Part shown: positions 1 through 8,589 of the stretch, one piece after another
How the letters are laid out: every line of letters begins with the position of its first letter
Numbering within the stretch: the stretch's first letter is position 1
From: an uncultured Oscillospiraceae bacterium
GTDB lineage: Bacteria > Bacillota > Clostridia > Oscillospirales > Oscillospiraceae
NCBI GenBank assembly: GCA_944385475.1
Contig: CALWXJ010000017.1
Coordinates: 1-58,219 of the forward strand
Direction of reading: 5' to 3'
Length of the DNA stretch: 58,219 nucleotides
Program-made: the position numbers and the translations under genes
Notes under the pieces: generated by a model
The model's database searches: none
Seen by the model: the letters and a program-made list of their open reading frames with translations, nothing else
What the model was told of the DNA's origin: nothing

Positions 1-2950
1 GTTTGTGGCTTACATCGGCACCCATCCCGGTGATGATGGCGGCGTTGGAGATTGCGATGGTGCCGATTTTGGCCTCGATGCGGGTGCCGCCGGAGATCCG
101 GGCGGTGCCGGAGACTTTCAGCGTTCCCTCCATGGGCCAGTAGATACCAGGATTGCTGTCATCCGCGGCCAGGGTCCCGCCGGTGATGGTGGCGGTGGTC
201 CCTGCGGAGTAGAGGTTGTTGCCGCTGATGGGATAATACGACACGTCAATCGTGCCGGAGGTCATCACAAATTCCGCGCTCTTGTTTTTCTCGTGGTCCA
301 TGTTGGCGCTTGCGCCGTCAAAGGCATAGAAGCTGTTGAACAGCGCCACGCCGAAGCCCGTTTCACTCAGGACCGTTGCGCCCTGCACGGTGACCTTGCC
401 GCCCAGGGCGTTGACTGCCCGGTTGGTTACATGCATGGTAAGGCCGGCGTCCAGCACCACAGAGCCGAAGTAGTTGAACACGCCGCCGTTGCAGGTGATG
501 GTGCCGTTTTTCAGGGTCAGGGTGCCGGAGTTGGTGCAGTCGCTCTCCTCCGCGCTGCTGCCCGGGGCAAAGCTGCCAAACTGGATGGCGTAGCCGCTTT
601 CAGGGCCCACCAGGGCGTTGCCGCCCAGATCAAAGGTGAGGTTTACGTCTTTGTTGATGGAGATGGTGTCTGTGAGGATCTGTCCCTGGAGCAGGGTCAG
701 CGTCACAGGGGAGGCGGCGCCGTTCACCGCGGCAATGGCGTCTGCCAGGTCAGCGTAGGAGGTGGTCACGCCCCCAATGGTGACGGAGGCCACGTTGCCA
801 AGGGCAGTTTCCTCCACCACAGACAAGGAGCCGTCGGAATTCACCTGGAGGCCGGAGCCGGTGCTCAGGCACTCTCTGACGGCCGCGGGGATAGTGGAGA
901 ACGTGCCGCCGGAGATCTCGATGACCGTGTCCATATTCTCCCAGGCCTCTTCTTCCTTATTGGTGTTATTGAAAGAATACGCCTTCACAGCCGCGGAAGA
1001 ACTGGAAGCGGTGTAGGTGCCGCCCTGGATCGTAACATTCCCCAGGGGGTCATAGCCGTCGCGGTTGACAACGGAGATGGCCGCGCCGTCCATGATGGGG
1101 CCATCGTCTCCCGTCTTTACCTCCGGCGTGCCGGTGGCGGTGATGGCGGTGTTCGCTCCCGTTATCACCAGATCGCCTGCGCATACCTGCACGCCGGTAT
1201 GGGCGGTGATGGTGGAGTTGTCAATAGCGACCACACCGTCTCCGCTGGGCCAGTAAATGCCCACCGCATTGGGGGCATAGAGGGTCGTCCCATTGCGCAA
1301 AGTCAGGTCGTTCCCGGTGTTTGTGCCGTTGGTGACGATGCCATAGCTGACATTGGGGGAGGTCACCTCCAGGTCCACATCGTCCAGGATCAAGGTCACA
1401 TCGTTATAGGTATGGCCCTCAGGGGCAATGCCCACATCGGCGCCGTCCCGTTTGGTACCTACGATCTTGCCGTTTTTGACCAGCAGGGAGATATTGGACC
1501 CGTCGAGTTTCAGGGCGGCATCCGAATGGGAAGAGGTAAAGGTATGCCCCTTCAGATCCAGTTCATAGGTGCCTGCACTGCTGATGGAAAGACTGTCAAA
1601 TCCGGAATAGTCATTGAGCAGCTCGATCTTTCCGTCTGCGCTCCTGGACGCCGCCTGAGCAAGAGAGCCATAGATGTAGGCGTTCCCATCCGCCGCCGTC
1701 ACCTTGAAGCCGCCGTTCCCATAGGCGTCGGCGGTGCTTTCGGAATAAGGCATCACCGCACCGGTGCCCAGGTTCACGCTCTGCCCGGTGGTGGCGTTGA
1801 GGGAGATGCTTCCTGCCAGAGCTACCTTCATTTGATAGCTGCTACTTCCGTTGGAAAAAGACAGGGGGATGGCGGCGGTGATGGTGGAGGTGGCGGCACC
1901 GCTGTTTTGGATGGTGGCGGTGCAGTCTTTGCTGTCACCGTAGGGCACGGCGATGGAAATGGCGTTGCCCTTCTCGTTTTCATTGGTGACGCTGAAGCCG
2001 TTGAGCTCCACGATGGCGTTGGGGGCAGTGATCTTCAAAAGGGAGGTGCTGGTGTTCCCCACCACGTTTGCCAAAAGAACCAGGGTCTGCCCCTCTTGAA
2101 GATCCGCTGCAGCAGATGCGGCAGAGGCATACAGCGTGCCGTCGATCTTGGCCTGGGCGTTTTCTTCGGTCAGGGGGACCACTTTATAATAGTTCCCCTC
2201 CGGCTGGCAGGCCAATCCTGCGGGAAGGATGGAGGAGATGTCGCTTTCCAAAAGGCCGTCTACCACATCGGTTGTATTGACGACGCCGCCGATTTTGCCG
2301 ATGATGCCGCTGTGGAAGGTCAGCTTGGCCTCTTTATGGCCCCGGACACTGGTCAAATAGACGGCTTCATTGTCACCGCCTTCTTCCCCAATGGTGATGG
2401 AGGCTTCCCCGTAATTGTTGTCGATGGCAAAGTTCCAAGTGGAAGAAGAACTGGTGAGGATCTCTCCCCCGGTAACAGCCACCGTGCCCCGCATGGCGTT
2501 TACGGCGGTGCCGGTGGCGGAGATGGTGCCGCCGGTCATGGTAAAGCGGATTCCGTTTTGGTATGCAAGCTTGACGGCGGTGCCTCCGGATGTCTCAATG
2601 GTTCCCCCGGAGACCCGCAGGGATGCGTTTCCATTTACCGTGATCAGCTCCGATTTCGTGCCGATGAGTTTTCCGTCCTCACCACTGTCCTGAATGGTCA
2701 GAGCACCGTTTACCGTGATCTTCTTTTCCCCCATATCCAGGGTGTATCCATTCAGGTCGATGGTGACGGACTCTCCCGCCGCCACAGTATACGCATCAGG
2801 ATACTCCACATTCTCCTGCAGCGTGATGACGCCGTGGTCATCAGGGGCGGGAAGGGTGTTTGATACCGCCTGTGCACGCACAGGCAGCATGGCCAGGAGC
2901 ATTGCCAAGGTAAGCAAAACGCTCCCGACCCGTTTTTTAGGTCGACGCAT
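1..2950 (-). CDS. Secreted beta-helix repeat surface protein, C-terminus cut by the window edge
   Basis: The reading frame is open from ATG 2950 (AGGAGG 8 nt upstream) to the left edge without a stop, so about 983 residues are visible and the C-terminus is missing. Residues 1-28 are a signal peptide (MRRPKKR, hydrophobic core, cleavage after AQA). The rest is built of short strands with recurrent GGT turns: VSGGTI, MTGGTI, VTGGEI, IQGGTY, ISGGTF, ITGGTL. Between them lie phrases such as TIDLNGYTLD and LDLKGHTF. This is the pattern of right-handed parallel beta-helix (pectate-lyase-like) adhesins and polysaccharide-binding proteins. No catalytic site is recognisable. Any anchor (LPXTG or SLH) would lie outside the window. 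Its target is unknown; export and a cell-surface role are inference. Confidence 0.8.
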   Translation of the reverse strand, partial: MRRPKKRVGSVLLTLAMLLAMLPVRAQAVSNTLPAPDDHGVITLQENVEYPDAYTVAAGESVTIDLNGYTLDMGEKKITVNGALTIQDSGEDGKLIGTKSELITVNGNASLRVSGGTIETSGGTAVKLAYQNGIRFTMTGGTISATGTAVNAMRGTVAVTGGEILTSSSSTWNFAIDNNYGEASITIGEEGGDNEAVYLTSVRGHKEAKLTFHSGIIGKIGGVVNTTDVVDGLLESDISSILPAGLACQPEGNYYKVVPLTEENAQAKIDGTLYASAASAAADLQEGQTLVLLANVVGNTSTSLLKITAPNAIVELNGFSVTNENEKGNAISIAVPYGDSKDCTATIQNSGAATSTITAAIPLSFSNGSSSYQMKVALAGSISLNATTGQSVNLGTGAVMPYSESTADAYGNGGFKVTAADGNAYIYGSLAQAASRSADGKIELLNDYSGFDSLSISSAGTYELDLKGHTFTSSHSDAALKLDGSNISLLVKNGKIVGTKRDGADVGIAPEGHTYNDVTLILDDVDLEVTSPNVSYGIVTNGTNTGNDLTLRNGTTLYAPNAVGIYWPSGDGVVAIDNSTITAHTGVQVCAGDLVITGANTAITATGTPEVKTGDDGPIMDGAAISVVNRDGYDPLGNVTIQGGTYTASSSSAAVKAYSFNNTNKEEEAWENMDTVIEISGGTFSTIPAAVRECLSTGSGLQVNSDGSLSVVEETALGNVASVTIGGVTTSYADLADAIAAVNGAASPVTLTLLQGQILTDTISINKDVNLTFDLGGNALVGPESGYAIQFGSFAPGSSAEESDCTNSGTLTLKNGTITCNGGVFNYFGSVVLDAGLTMHVTNRAVNALGGKVTVQGATVLSETGFGVALFNSFYAFDGASANMDHEKNKSAEFVMTSGTIDVSYYPISGNNLYSAGTTATITGGTLAADDSNPGIYWPMEGTLKVSGTARISGGTRIEAKIGTIAISNAAIITGMGADVSHK

Positions 2951-3003
2951 ACTTTGTTCCTCCTGTCATTTCCATTTGGTTTGTGCCGTTTAATCACGGA
3001 TTC

Positions 3004-3032
3004 ATTTTATACCGGCGGTCCCTGATTGTCAA
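3004..3032 (-). promoter_or_regulatory. Sigma-A promoter of the surface protein
   Basis: Read on the minus strand: TTGACA, 17 bp, TAAAAT. It sits about 55 bp upstream of the start codon at 2950. Confidence 0.65.
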
Positions 3033-3194
3033 TTTTTTGAAGGCATTTTCCCATTCTTAAAATTTAACAATTTTTTCCTGCTTTTGGGTATGGAACAGCT
3101 TGAGTCATAACAAAGCGGGATGGAAAACTGGGGGTGTTTTTTGGCGCATACAGGGCGAAAAGCGGTCCAGACTATTGAAAAAGGAGGGAAGATT

Positions 3195-3902
3195 ATGACG
3201 TTTCTCACCCTTTGCCTCACAGCCCTGGGATCCTTTGCCGCTCTGTTTTTCATTGCAAAGTTCATCGGGCATAAACAGGTTGCCCAGCTGGATTTTTTGG
3301 ATTATATCACGGGGATCACCATTGGCTCCATTGCCGCGGAGATGGCCACGGAGCTGGAGCAGCCCTGGAAACCTCTGATCGCAATGGGGATCTACGGCGT
3401 TATGACGCTGCTTTTGAGCATGATCTCCGCCAGATTTCCCAGGAGCAGAAAATACCTCAACGGCACGCCGACCATCTTGATGGATCACGGGAAACTGTAC
3501 CCGGAAAATTTGAAAAAGGCAAAGCTGGACCTCAGCGAATTCATGGTGATGTGCAGGCAGCAGGGCTATTTCGACCTCACAGACATCGAGACAGCTGTTT
3601 TTGAATACAACGGGAAACTCACCATCCTCCCGGTAAGCACCCAGCGGCCCGCCACCCCCAGTGATCTGAACTTAGCACCACAGCAGGAGCTCTTGTTTAC
3701 CGAGCTGATCATGGATGGACGGATCCTGGAGAGCAACTTAAGACGGATGGGACTGAACCTGACTTGGCTCCAGGAGCAGCTGCGGCAGCATAAGGTCCAC
3801 TCGCCCCAGGAAGTATTTCTGGCAGTATGCGACAGAAACTTAAAATTTGTTCTTTATAAGCGGGAGAGCCTGAAAGAAAGCGGGCCGGCAGGAGATCCCT
3901 AA
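3195..3902 (+). CDS. DUF421 / YetF-like membrane protein
   Basis: 235 residues starting at ATG 3195, with AAGGAGG at 3181-3187; an upstream in-frame ATG at 3120 has no ribosome site. Three N-terminal hydrophobic segments (about residues 1-22, 38-52 and 60-82) are followed by a soluble domain with the family hallmarks GTPTILMDHGKL and DLSEFMVMCRQQGYFDL. This is the YetF/YrbG DUF421 architecture found in spore-formers and many Firmicutes. The biochemical role of the family is unknown. It is a single gene, convergent with the racemase and sharing its terminator. Confidence 0.85.
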   Translation: MTFLTLCLTALGSFAALFFIAKFIGHKQVAQLDFLDYITGITIGSIAAEMATELEQPWKPLIAMGIYGVMTLLLSMISARFPRSRKYLNGTPTILMDHGKLYPENLKKAKLDLSEFMVMCRQQGYFDLTDIETAVFEYNGKLTILPVSTQRPATPSDLNLAPQQELLFTELIMDGRILESNLRRMGLNLTWLQEQLRQHKVHSPQEVFLAVCDRNLKFVLYKRESLKESGPAGDP

Positions 3903-3903
3903 T

Positions 3904-3939
3904 AAAGAAGGGCGGCTGCAAAAGCAGCCGCCCTTCTTT
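3904..3939. terminator. Bidirectional terminator, DUF421 / racemase
   Basis: Perfect 16-bp stem (AAAGAAGGGCGGCTGC and its complement) with an AAAA loop, flanked by A-run and T-run so it works both ways. It overlaps the last base of the racemase stop codon. Confidence 0.85.
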
Positions 3940-5126
3940 CAGAAAATCGCAGGCGTCCCCAGCTGGGAGTCCACATAGATCCGCTTGACCCGGGGAGAGG
4001 CATAGGCGTGCAGGATGGTGGCCTCCCCATCGATGAGAGGCGCCATGTCCTCCGTGCGCAGGAAGAGGCCTGAGTGCTTGTCCCTTCCCATGATGGTGAC
4101 CTCGTCACCCAATTTGCAGTCGATGCCGGTGACATCGATCATAGTCTGGTCCATGGCGATATTGATGTATTTGGCATATTGACCGTTTACCAGCAGCGGG
4201 GCTTTGCCGTGGCCCATGGGAAGATAGAGGCCGTCACAAAAGCCTGCGCTGATGGTGGCGGTGCGGCGGGGAACATCAGAGACATTGCTGCCGCCGTATC
4301 CTACAGGCTCTCCAGCGGGGATGTTATACAAAGCGGTGATAAATGCCCGCCAGCTGAAGGGCTGCTTGGTGCCAAAGCCGGGGGTATGATCACTAAGACC
4401 GTAATCGCACACCACCATACAGCCCACCCGGGCATAGTTGGAGATAGTATCGTCCATCCACACCGCAGCGCCGCTGTTGCAGGTGTGAATATACTGAGGG
4501 TCGATCCCCTTGGAGCGCAGCAGTTCCACACAGGGGACAAATCGACCATACTGCATCAAAGCAGATGGGGAGTTGCGGTAATAGGCCTGATAATAGTGGG
4601 TATAGATGCCCACGATCTCCAGATTTCCCAAGGATAAAATGCCGTCGATAAGGGCCTCCAGATCCCCGGGAGCCACACCGATGCGGTGCATGCCGGTGTC
4701 CACCTTGATCTGGATTTTGTGGGAGACTTTGCCTTGGCGGCGGACCTCATCACTGAGGATGCGGGCGGTCTCCATATTGTAGACGGGAACCTGGAGGTTA
4801 TATTCCACGGCGTAGCGCAGCGCATGGAAGGGAACGCCGGACAGCAGCAGGATCTCCACGTCCTTCATACCGGCGTTGCGGATGGCAATGGCCTCACAGG
4901 CCTGGGCACAGCTGATGGTGTCAATACCCAGATCTTCCACCATGACCCGGGCCAGAGGAATGGTTCCCGTTCCCCAGGTGTTGCCCTTGATCACAGGCAT
5001 CAGCTTTCTGTGGGGGGCAAGCGCTTTCATAATGGTCTGGGCGTTTTGCCGGACGATACCAAGATCCACTTCCATATAGGAAGAGTAGCATCCTAATTCA
5101 TTGTCAGGAAGGGTGCGCACATCCAA
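3939..5126 (-). CDS. Alanine racemase family PLP enzyme
   Basis: 395 residues. The start is TTG 5126 because AAGGAGG lies 8 nt before it; GTG 5120 is too far. It is an Alr fold: N-terminal TIM barrel with the PLP lysine in VIKGNTWGTG (Lys47), KVDTGMHRIG in mid-barrel, then the C-terminal domain with VGYGGSN (position of the catalytic tyrosine loop) and SAGFCDG. The usual KADAYGHG motif is altered: Ala to Gly, Tyr to Trp, His to Thr. That leaves substrate specificity open, since the racemase family also contains serine and broad-spectrum enzymes. It lies downstream of a Cys/Met-metabolism PLP enzyme and a LysR regulator but behind a terminator. A role in making D-alanine for peptidoglycan is possible but not proven. 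Confidence 0.8.
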   Translation of the reverse strand: MDVRTLPDNELGCYSSYMEVDLGIVRQNAQTIMKALAPHRKLMPVIKGNTWGTGTIPLARVMVEDLGIDTISCAQACEAIAIRNAGMKDVEILLLSGVPFHALRYAVEYNLQVPVYNMETARILSDEVRRQGKVSHKIQIKVDTGMHRIGVAPGDLEALIDGILSLGNLEIVGIYTHYYQAYYRNSPSALMQYGRFVPCVELLRSKGIDPQYIHTCNSGAAVWMDDTISNYARVGCMVVCDYGLSDHTPGFGTKQPFSWRAFITALYNIPAGEPVGYGGSNVSDVPRRTATISAGFCDGLYLPMGHGKAPLLVNGQYAKYINIAMDQTMIDVTGIDCKLGDEVTIMGRDKHSGLFLRTEDMAPLIDGEATILHAYASPRVKRIYVDSQLGTPAIF

Positions 5127-5180
5127 AGAAACGACCTCCTTATGCCGTTAAAAGGCCAAAGTTTTTGCCTAAAGGGTAGA

Positions 5181-5217
5181 AAAAGGGCATGGACAACAGT
5201 GTTGTCCATGCCCTTTT
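5181..5217 (-). terminator. Intrinsic terminator after the Cys/Met PLP enzyme
   Basis: Perfect 17-bp stem (5181-5197 with 5201-5217) and a 3-nt loop, with flanking A/T runs. It separates the PLP enzyme gene from the racemase, which may therefore need its own promoter or read-through. Confidence 0.8.
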
Positions 5218-5253
5218 GTTCTGGGATGAACCCTGAATAGGCAGTATAAAAGA

Positions 5254-6456
5254 TCAGTCGTAAGCCTTGCTCAGAGCATTGGTGAAATCGGCGATGATAT
5301 CATCGGGATTCTCGATACCAACAGAGATCCGGATCATGGTATCGGGCACACCCATCTTCAGGCGCTCTTCCTTGGGAATGCCGTGGTGAGAGGAAGAAGC
5401 GGGATGCTGATAGGTGGTGCGCAGGCCGCCCAGGGTCATGGCGTAGTGGACCAGGTTCAGGTTGCGCATGAAGGTGTTGAGCTTGGTCATGTTGTCTTCC
5501 TTCACCAGGATGCTCATCATGGCGCCATAGTGGCCGTTGAACTGCTTCTTGGCCACTTCATGCTGGGCATGGGAGACCAGAGAGGGATGGTTGACCTTGG
5601 CCACGTGGGGGTTCTTCTCCAGGGCGGCAGCCAGCTTCTCGGCGTTGGCCATGGCCTTTTCCATACGCAGGGCCAGGGTCCGCAGGCCGCGCTGGGTCAT
5701 GTAGCAGGAGAAAGCGTCGGCAGTGCAGCCCAACAGCTGATACATATGACGGCACTTCATGATCATGTCAGTGGTACCGGTGATGGAGCCGCAGACAGCG
5801 TCGAAGTGGCCGTTGCCGAACTTGGTCAGGCTGTGGACGACAATGTCGGCACCCAGGACCAGGGGATTGCAGCCATAGGGGGTGAGGAAGGTGTTGTCCA
5901 CGATCAGCAGGGCATTGTTGGCGTGGGCGATCTCAGCCAGGCCGGCGATGTCCGCCACACGGCAGGTGGGGTTAGAGGCAGACTCGGTATACACAACACG
6001 GGTGTTGGGCTGCATAGCAGCGCGAACCTCGTCCAGGTTGGTGATATCCACGCAGGTGTAGGTCACGCCGAACTTCTCCAGAATGTCGGAGAAGACCTCC
6101 AGGCTCTCGCCGTACAGGGTGTGGTCAGAGACGATATGGTCACCGGCCTTGAGGTTGGTGATCAGGGCGGTGGAGATGGCAGCCATGCCGGAAGAGCAGA
6201 TGATGGAGAACTCGCCCTTCTCCAGGTAGGTCATGGTTTCGCCCAGCGCCACACGGTTGGGGTTGTCAGAGCGGTTGTAGCAAAAGCCCTTCTTGTCATA
6301 GCGGGCCAGCAGCTCATCCGTGTCCTCCACGTTAAAAGCGGTGGTCAGATAGATGGGGATTGCTTCGGGATGATCATGGGGACGGGTGACATAGGCGCCC
6401 CGACGGGTAACTTCGGTTTCGAATGCCAGATCGTGGTCATAGTTGGCGATGGACAT
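5254..6456 (-). CDS. Cys/Met metabolism PLP-dependent enzyme (cystathionine/methionine gamma-lyase family)
   Basis: 400 residues from ATG 6456, with AGGAGG before it; upstream in-frame codons lack a ribosome site. Fold-type I family with the phosphate-binding YNR (Tyr60, Arg62), substrate-side Tyr115, and the PLP lysine in HSLTKFGNGH (Lys212). True methionine gamma-lyases carry Cys in the motif YGC; here it is YGE (Glu117). Methionine gamma-lyase is therefore less likely than cystathionine gamma-lyase/synthase, O-acylhomoserine sulfhydrylase or a related activity. It is preceded by a good promoter and a LysR-type dyad, and the LysR gene lies immediately upstream. That suggests regulated sulfur-amino-acid use. 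The exact substrate cannot be fixed from sequence. Confidence 0.85.
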   Translation of the reverse strand: MSIANYDHDLAFETEVTRRGAYVTRPHDHPEAIPIYLTTAFNVEDTDELLARYDKKGFCYNRSDNPNRVALGETMTYLEKGEFSIICSSGMAAISTALITNLKAGDHIVSDHTLYGESLEVFSDILEKFGVTYTCVDITNLDEVRAAMQPNTRVVYTESASNPTCRVADIAGLAEIAHANNALLIVDNTFLTPYGCNPLVLGADIVVHSLTKFGNGHFDAVCGSITGTTDMIMKCRHMYQLLGCTADAFSCYMTQRGLRTLALRMEKAMANAEKLAAALEKNPHVAKVNHPSLVSHAQHEVAKKQFNGHYGAMMSILVKEDNMTKLNTFMRNLNLVHYAMTLGGLRTTYQHPASSSHHGIPKEERLKMGVPDTMIRISVGIENPDDIIADFTNALSKAYD

Positions 6457-6578
6457 TGGAATCGACCTCCTGTAGTAAATGAAATTTTGGCGATATGCTT
6501 GCAGATGGGACCTTGCGCAGGGATGGGGTGAGCCCTGTATCCAGCGCAATATGGCCATCCGTTCGCTTTTTCGATTTT

Positions 6579-6606
6579 ATTATACCATTTAAAATCAGCA
6601 TTGCAA
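6579..6606 (-). promoter_or_regulatory. Sigma-A promoter of the Cys/Met PLP enzyme
   Basis: Minus strand: TTGCAA, 16 bp, TATAAT. It gives a leader of about 115 nt before ATG 6456. Confidence 0.7.
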
Positions 6607-6631
6607 CTAAAATAAAAGAAGTAGAAACATA

Positions 6632-6651
6632 ACAAATCGTTATAGATTTGT
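6632..6651. promoter_or_regulatory. Candidate LysR-type operator
   Basis: Perfect inverted repeat ACAAATC-GTTATA-GATTTGT, overlapping the last codons of the lysR gene. Its centre is about 70 bp upstream of the predicted start of transcription from the 6579-6606 promoter, the usual location of a LysR recognition site. Confidence 0.6.
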
Positions 6652-7548
6652 GATTTCGGCCAGGTGCCGGACGAAGGCCTCCGCCAGGTCGGTGAGGACA
6701 TGCTTTCGCTGCACAATATAGCCGATGTTCAGCGGGATCCCGCCACCTTCAATGGGGATATCCCGGATGGGGTCATAAGAATGATAGTGAGGGTGGTGCA
6801 GGGAGATCCCAAGATCCGCCGCCTCTGTGTGCAGCAGCAGCTCTGTAAGGAGATAGTCGCTGTTGCTCTGGGCAATGGAGACCATCTGGTCAGCCTGAAT
6901 GGCACCAAGATCGATCCGTTCCAGCCGGTGCTCCATGGAAAAATAGTCAGTCAACCCTGTGATGAAGCGGAGCTGGGAGAGTTCTTCCAGCTTGATGGAG
7001 GAACGGTCATGGAAGGGGTTGTATGGTCCCACATAGACGCATGCGGGTTTTACCCCCAGGGAAATGAATTCCACCCCGTTTTGGGACAGGATGTGCCGGA
7101 AGAGGGAGAGCTGCTTATGGGCCACATGCAGCACACCCAGCTCTGAGATCCCGCGGGCCACGTGAAATACGATCTCCTCCACCGTGCCCTGCCGGTACTG
7201 CAGGCGCATATCCGGAAATGTCCTGTATAGATCCGCCAGCACCATGGAGATAACGTGCCCGGGATAGGAGGAGAGATAGAGCACCTCTTGGTTGTGATCG
7301 CGGTTGATGTTACTGATAAAGCTGGCGTTTTTCAAAATCACCTCGGCGTACTGGTATACCTGCCGGCCATAGGGCGTCAGACTCAGCCCCTTGGCGCTGC
7401 GGCGAAACAGGGGGGTGCCCAGCTCTTTTTCCAAAGAAGAGATGGTCTTGCTGACATTGGGCTGGGAGGTGTACAGAAGTGCCGCTGCTTTGGTAAGGCT
7501 GCCGCAGTCGCTGGCCGTTTTAAAAAATTGTAATTGTTTGAGTTCCAT
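6640..7548 (-). CDS. LysR family transcriptional regulator
   Basis: 302 residues from ATG 7548. An N-terminal winged helix-turn-helix (about residues 1-60; LTKAAALLYTSQPNVSK and FRRSAKGLSLTPYG) is followed by a LysR substrate-binding domain. It closely resembles CysB/MetR-class regulators in length and arrangement. It is read in the same direction as the PLP enzyme downstream, and the dyad at 6632-6651 overlaps its 3-prime end. It is therefore the likely activator of that gene, with a sulfur compound or amino acid as co-inducer (inference). It lies 18 bp after the MerR-family gene and is probably co-transcribed with it. Confidence 0.88.
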   Translation of the reverse strand: MELKQLQFFKTASDCGSLTKAAALLYTSQPNVSKTISSLEKELGTPLFRRSAKGLSLTPYGRQVYQYAEVILKNASFISNINRDHNQEVLYLSSYPGHVISMVLADLYRTFPDMRLQYRQGTVEEIVFHVARGISELGVLHVAHKQLSLFRHILSQNGVEFISLGVKPACVYVGPYNPFHDRSSIKLEELSQLRFITGLTDYFSMEHRLERIDLGAIQADQMVSIAQSNSDYLLTELLLHTEAADLGISLHHPHYHSYDPIRDIPIEGGGIPLNIGYIVQRKHVLTDLAEAFVRHLAEITNL

Positions 7549-7566
7549 GACTGTCTCCCGGTTCTA

Positions 7567-8373
7567 TCACGGCCCGCCGAAGAGGATTTGCACCTCATGG
7601 GGGTTGTTGTTGTAAACCTTGAAGTCCTTCTCATATTCGCTGGCCAGGGTGAGAAGGGGCGGGGCCTTGTCCGCCAGCGGGATGCGCAATTGATTGGGGT
7701 CCCACTGGGGGTCGTTGATGCTGGCACGGAAGCAGTAATACTCCCCGCCGGGGATCTCCAGGATATGCTCATCCGTGTTCAGGTGATCGCACATGATGAA
7801 CTCCCCCACATAGTAGCGGTGGAGCTCCTTTTTTAAAAGCGCCTGGTAATCCAGTGCCACCGTCACCTGGCGGGTGAGCTTTAAGGCGCGGTAAGCCGGC
7901 ATCTGCCGGACAGGGCTGAAGAGGGAGTAGAAGTCACAGGGGCGATAGTGCTCGGGGCAGCGCACAGCCAGAAGATATCGCCGGGGGATGTAGCGGATCT
8001 CATAAGGGGCCTGAGGGGGATGATCCTTATCGGTAAAATAGTTGATATACCAGGTGATGAGATCAATGGTGTCCCGGGTCTGCTGAAGTTGTTCTTCCTT
8101 ATGCTGCTTTTCCTGGGTCAAAAGCCGCACCAAAAGGTCCAGGTCATTGTTGCGCAGGATGGTGCGGATGTCTTTCAAATGCAGGCCGCAGCGCAGCAAA
8201 AAGCGGGTGCGGTCAATGGCGGAAAACTGTTGGAAGGAGAAATAGCGGTAGCCGCTGCTGGGATCGATGTATTCCGGCGTCACCAGGCCCATGTCGCAGT
8301 AATAGCGCAAAAGCTGTGCCTGGATCCCCATCATCTCTGCCGCTTTTCCGATGGGATAGAGCGTCTGCTCCAT
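7567..8373 (-). CDS. MerR family transcriptional regulator with effector-binding domain
   Basis: 268 residues from ATG 8373. The N-terminal MerR helix-turn-helix reads YPIGKAAEMMGIQAQLLRYY followed by GLVTPEYIDPSSGYRYFS. A coiled-coil helix spans about residues 75-115, and the C-terminal half resembles GyrI-like/BltR effector-binding domains. Such proteins usually sense small hydrophobic or cationic molecules and activate efflux or metabolic genes. It heads an operon with the LysR gene; no transporter target is adjacent. Confidence 0.85.
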   Translation of the reverse strand: MEQTLYPIGKAAEMMGIQAQLLRYYCDMGLVTPEYIDPSSGYRYFSFQQFSAIDRTRFLLRCGLHLKDIRTILRNNDLDLLVRLLTQEKQHKEEQLQQTRDTIDLITWYINYFTDKDHPPQAPYEIRYIPRRYLLAVRCPEHYRPCDFYSLFSPVRQMPAYRALKLTRQVTVALDYQALLKKELHRYYVGEFIMCDHLNTDEHILEIPGGEYYCFRASINDPQWDPNQLRIPLADKAPPLLTLASEYEKDFKVYNNNPHEVQILFGGP

Positions 8374-8408
8374 AGGTATCCCCCTTCCTTTGGATATCTC
8401 CGTCCTTT

Positions 8409-8438
8409 ATCATAACGGGTGAAAGGCGGGTTTGTCAA
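8409..8438 (-). promoter_or_regulatory. Promoter of the merR-lysR operon
   Basis: Minus strand: TTGACA, 18 bp, TATGAT, just upstream of ATG 8373. The spacer is slightly longer than the 17 bp seen at other promoters here, which would fit MerR-type autoregulation, but no clear dyad is visible in it. Confidence 0.6.
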
Positions 8439-8542
8439 CCGGAGGGGACTGAAGGAGACCGGACGTGGACACGGGGGAGGAGGTCCCTCCTGGTCCAGGG
8501 GGCCATGCATGCTGCCTGAAGGCCTTTCCCTTTGGGACAGTA

Positions 8543-8579
8543 AAAAGGCCCGGCTGTCCAGAGGGCCGCCGGGCCTTTT
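8543..8579 (-). terminator. Terminator after the second lysR gene
   Basis: 12-bp stem (AAAAGGCCCGGC with GCCGGGCCTTTT) and a 13-nt loop. It ends the minus-strand rsmH-mazG-lysR run. Confidence 0.7.
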
Positions 8580-8589
8580 AAAAACGGGG

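Noticed and set aside
5-2863. Plus-strand open frame of about 950 codons
   Set aside because: It is codon-for-codon antisense to the signal-peptide-bearing beta-helix gene, lacks a ribosome site and reads as low-complexity Gly/His/Asp; it is a by-product of GC-rich codon use.
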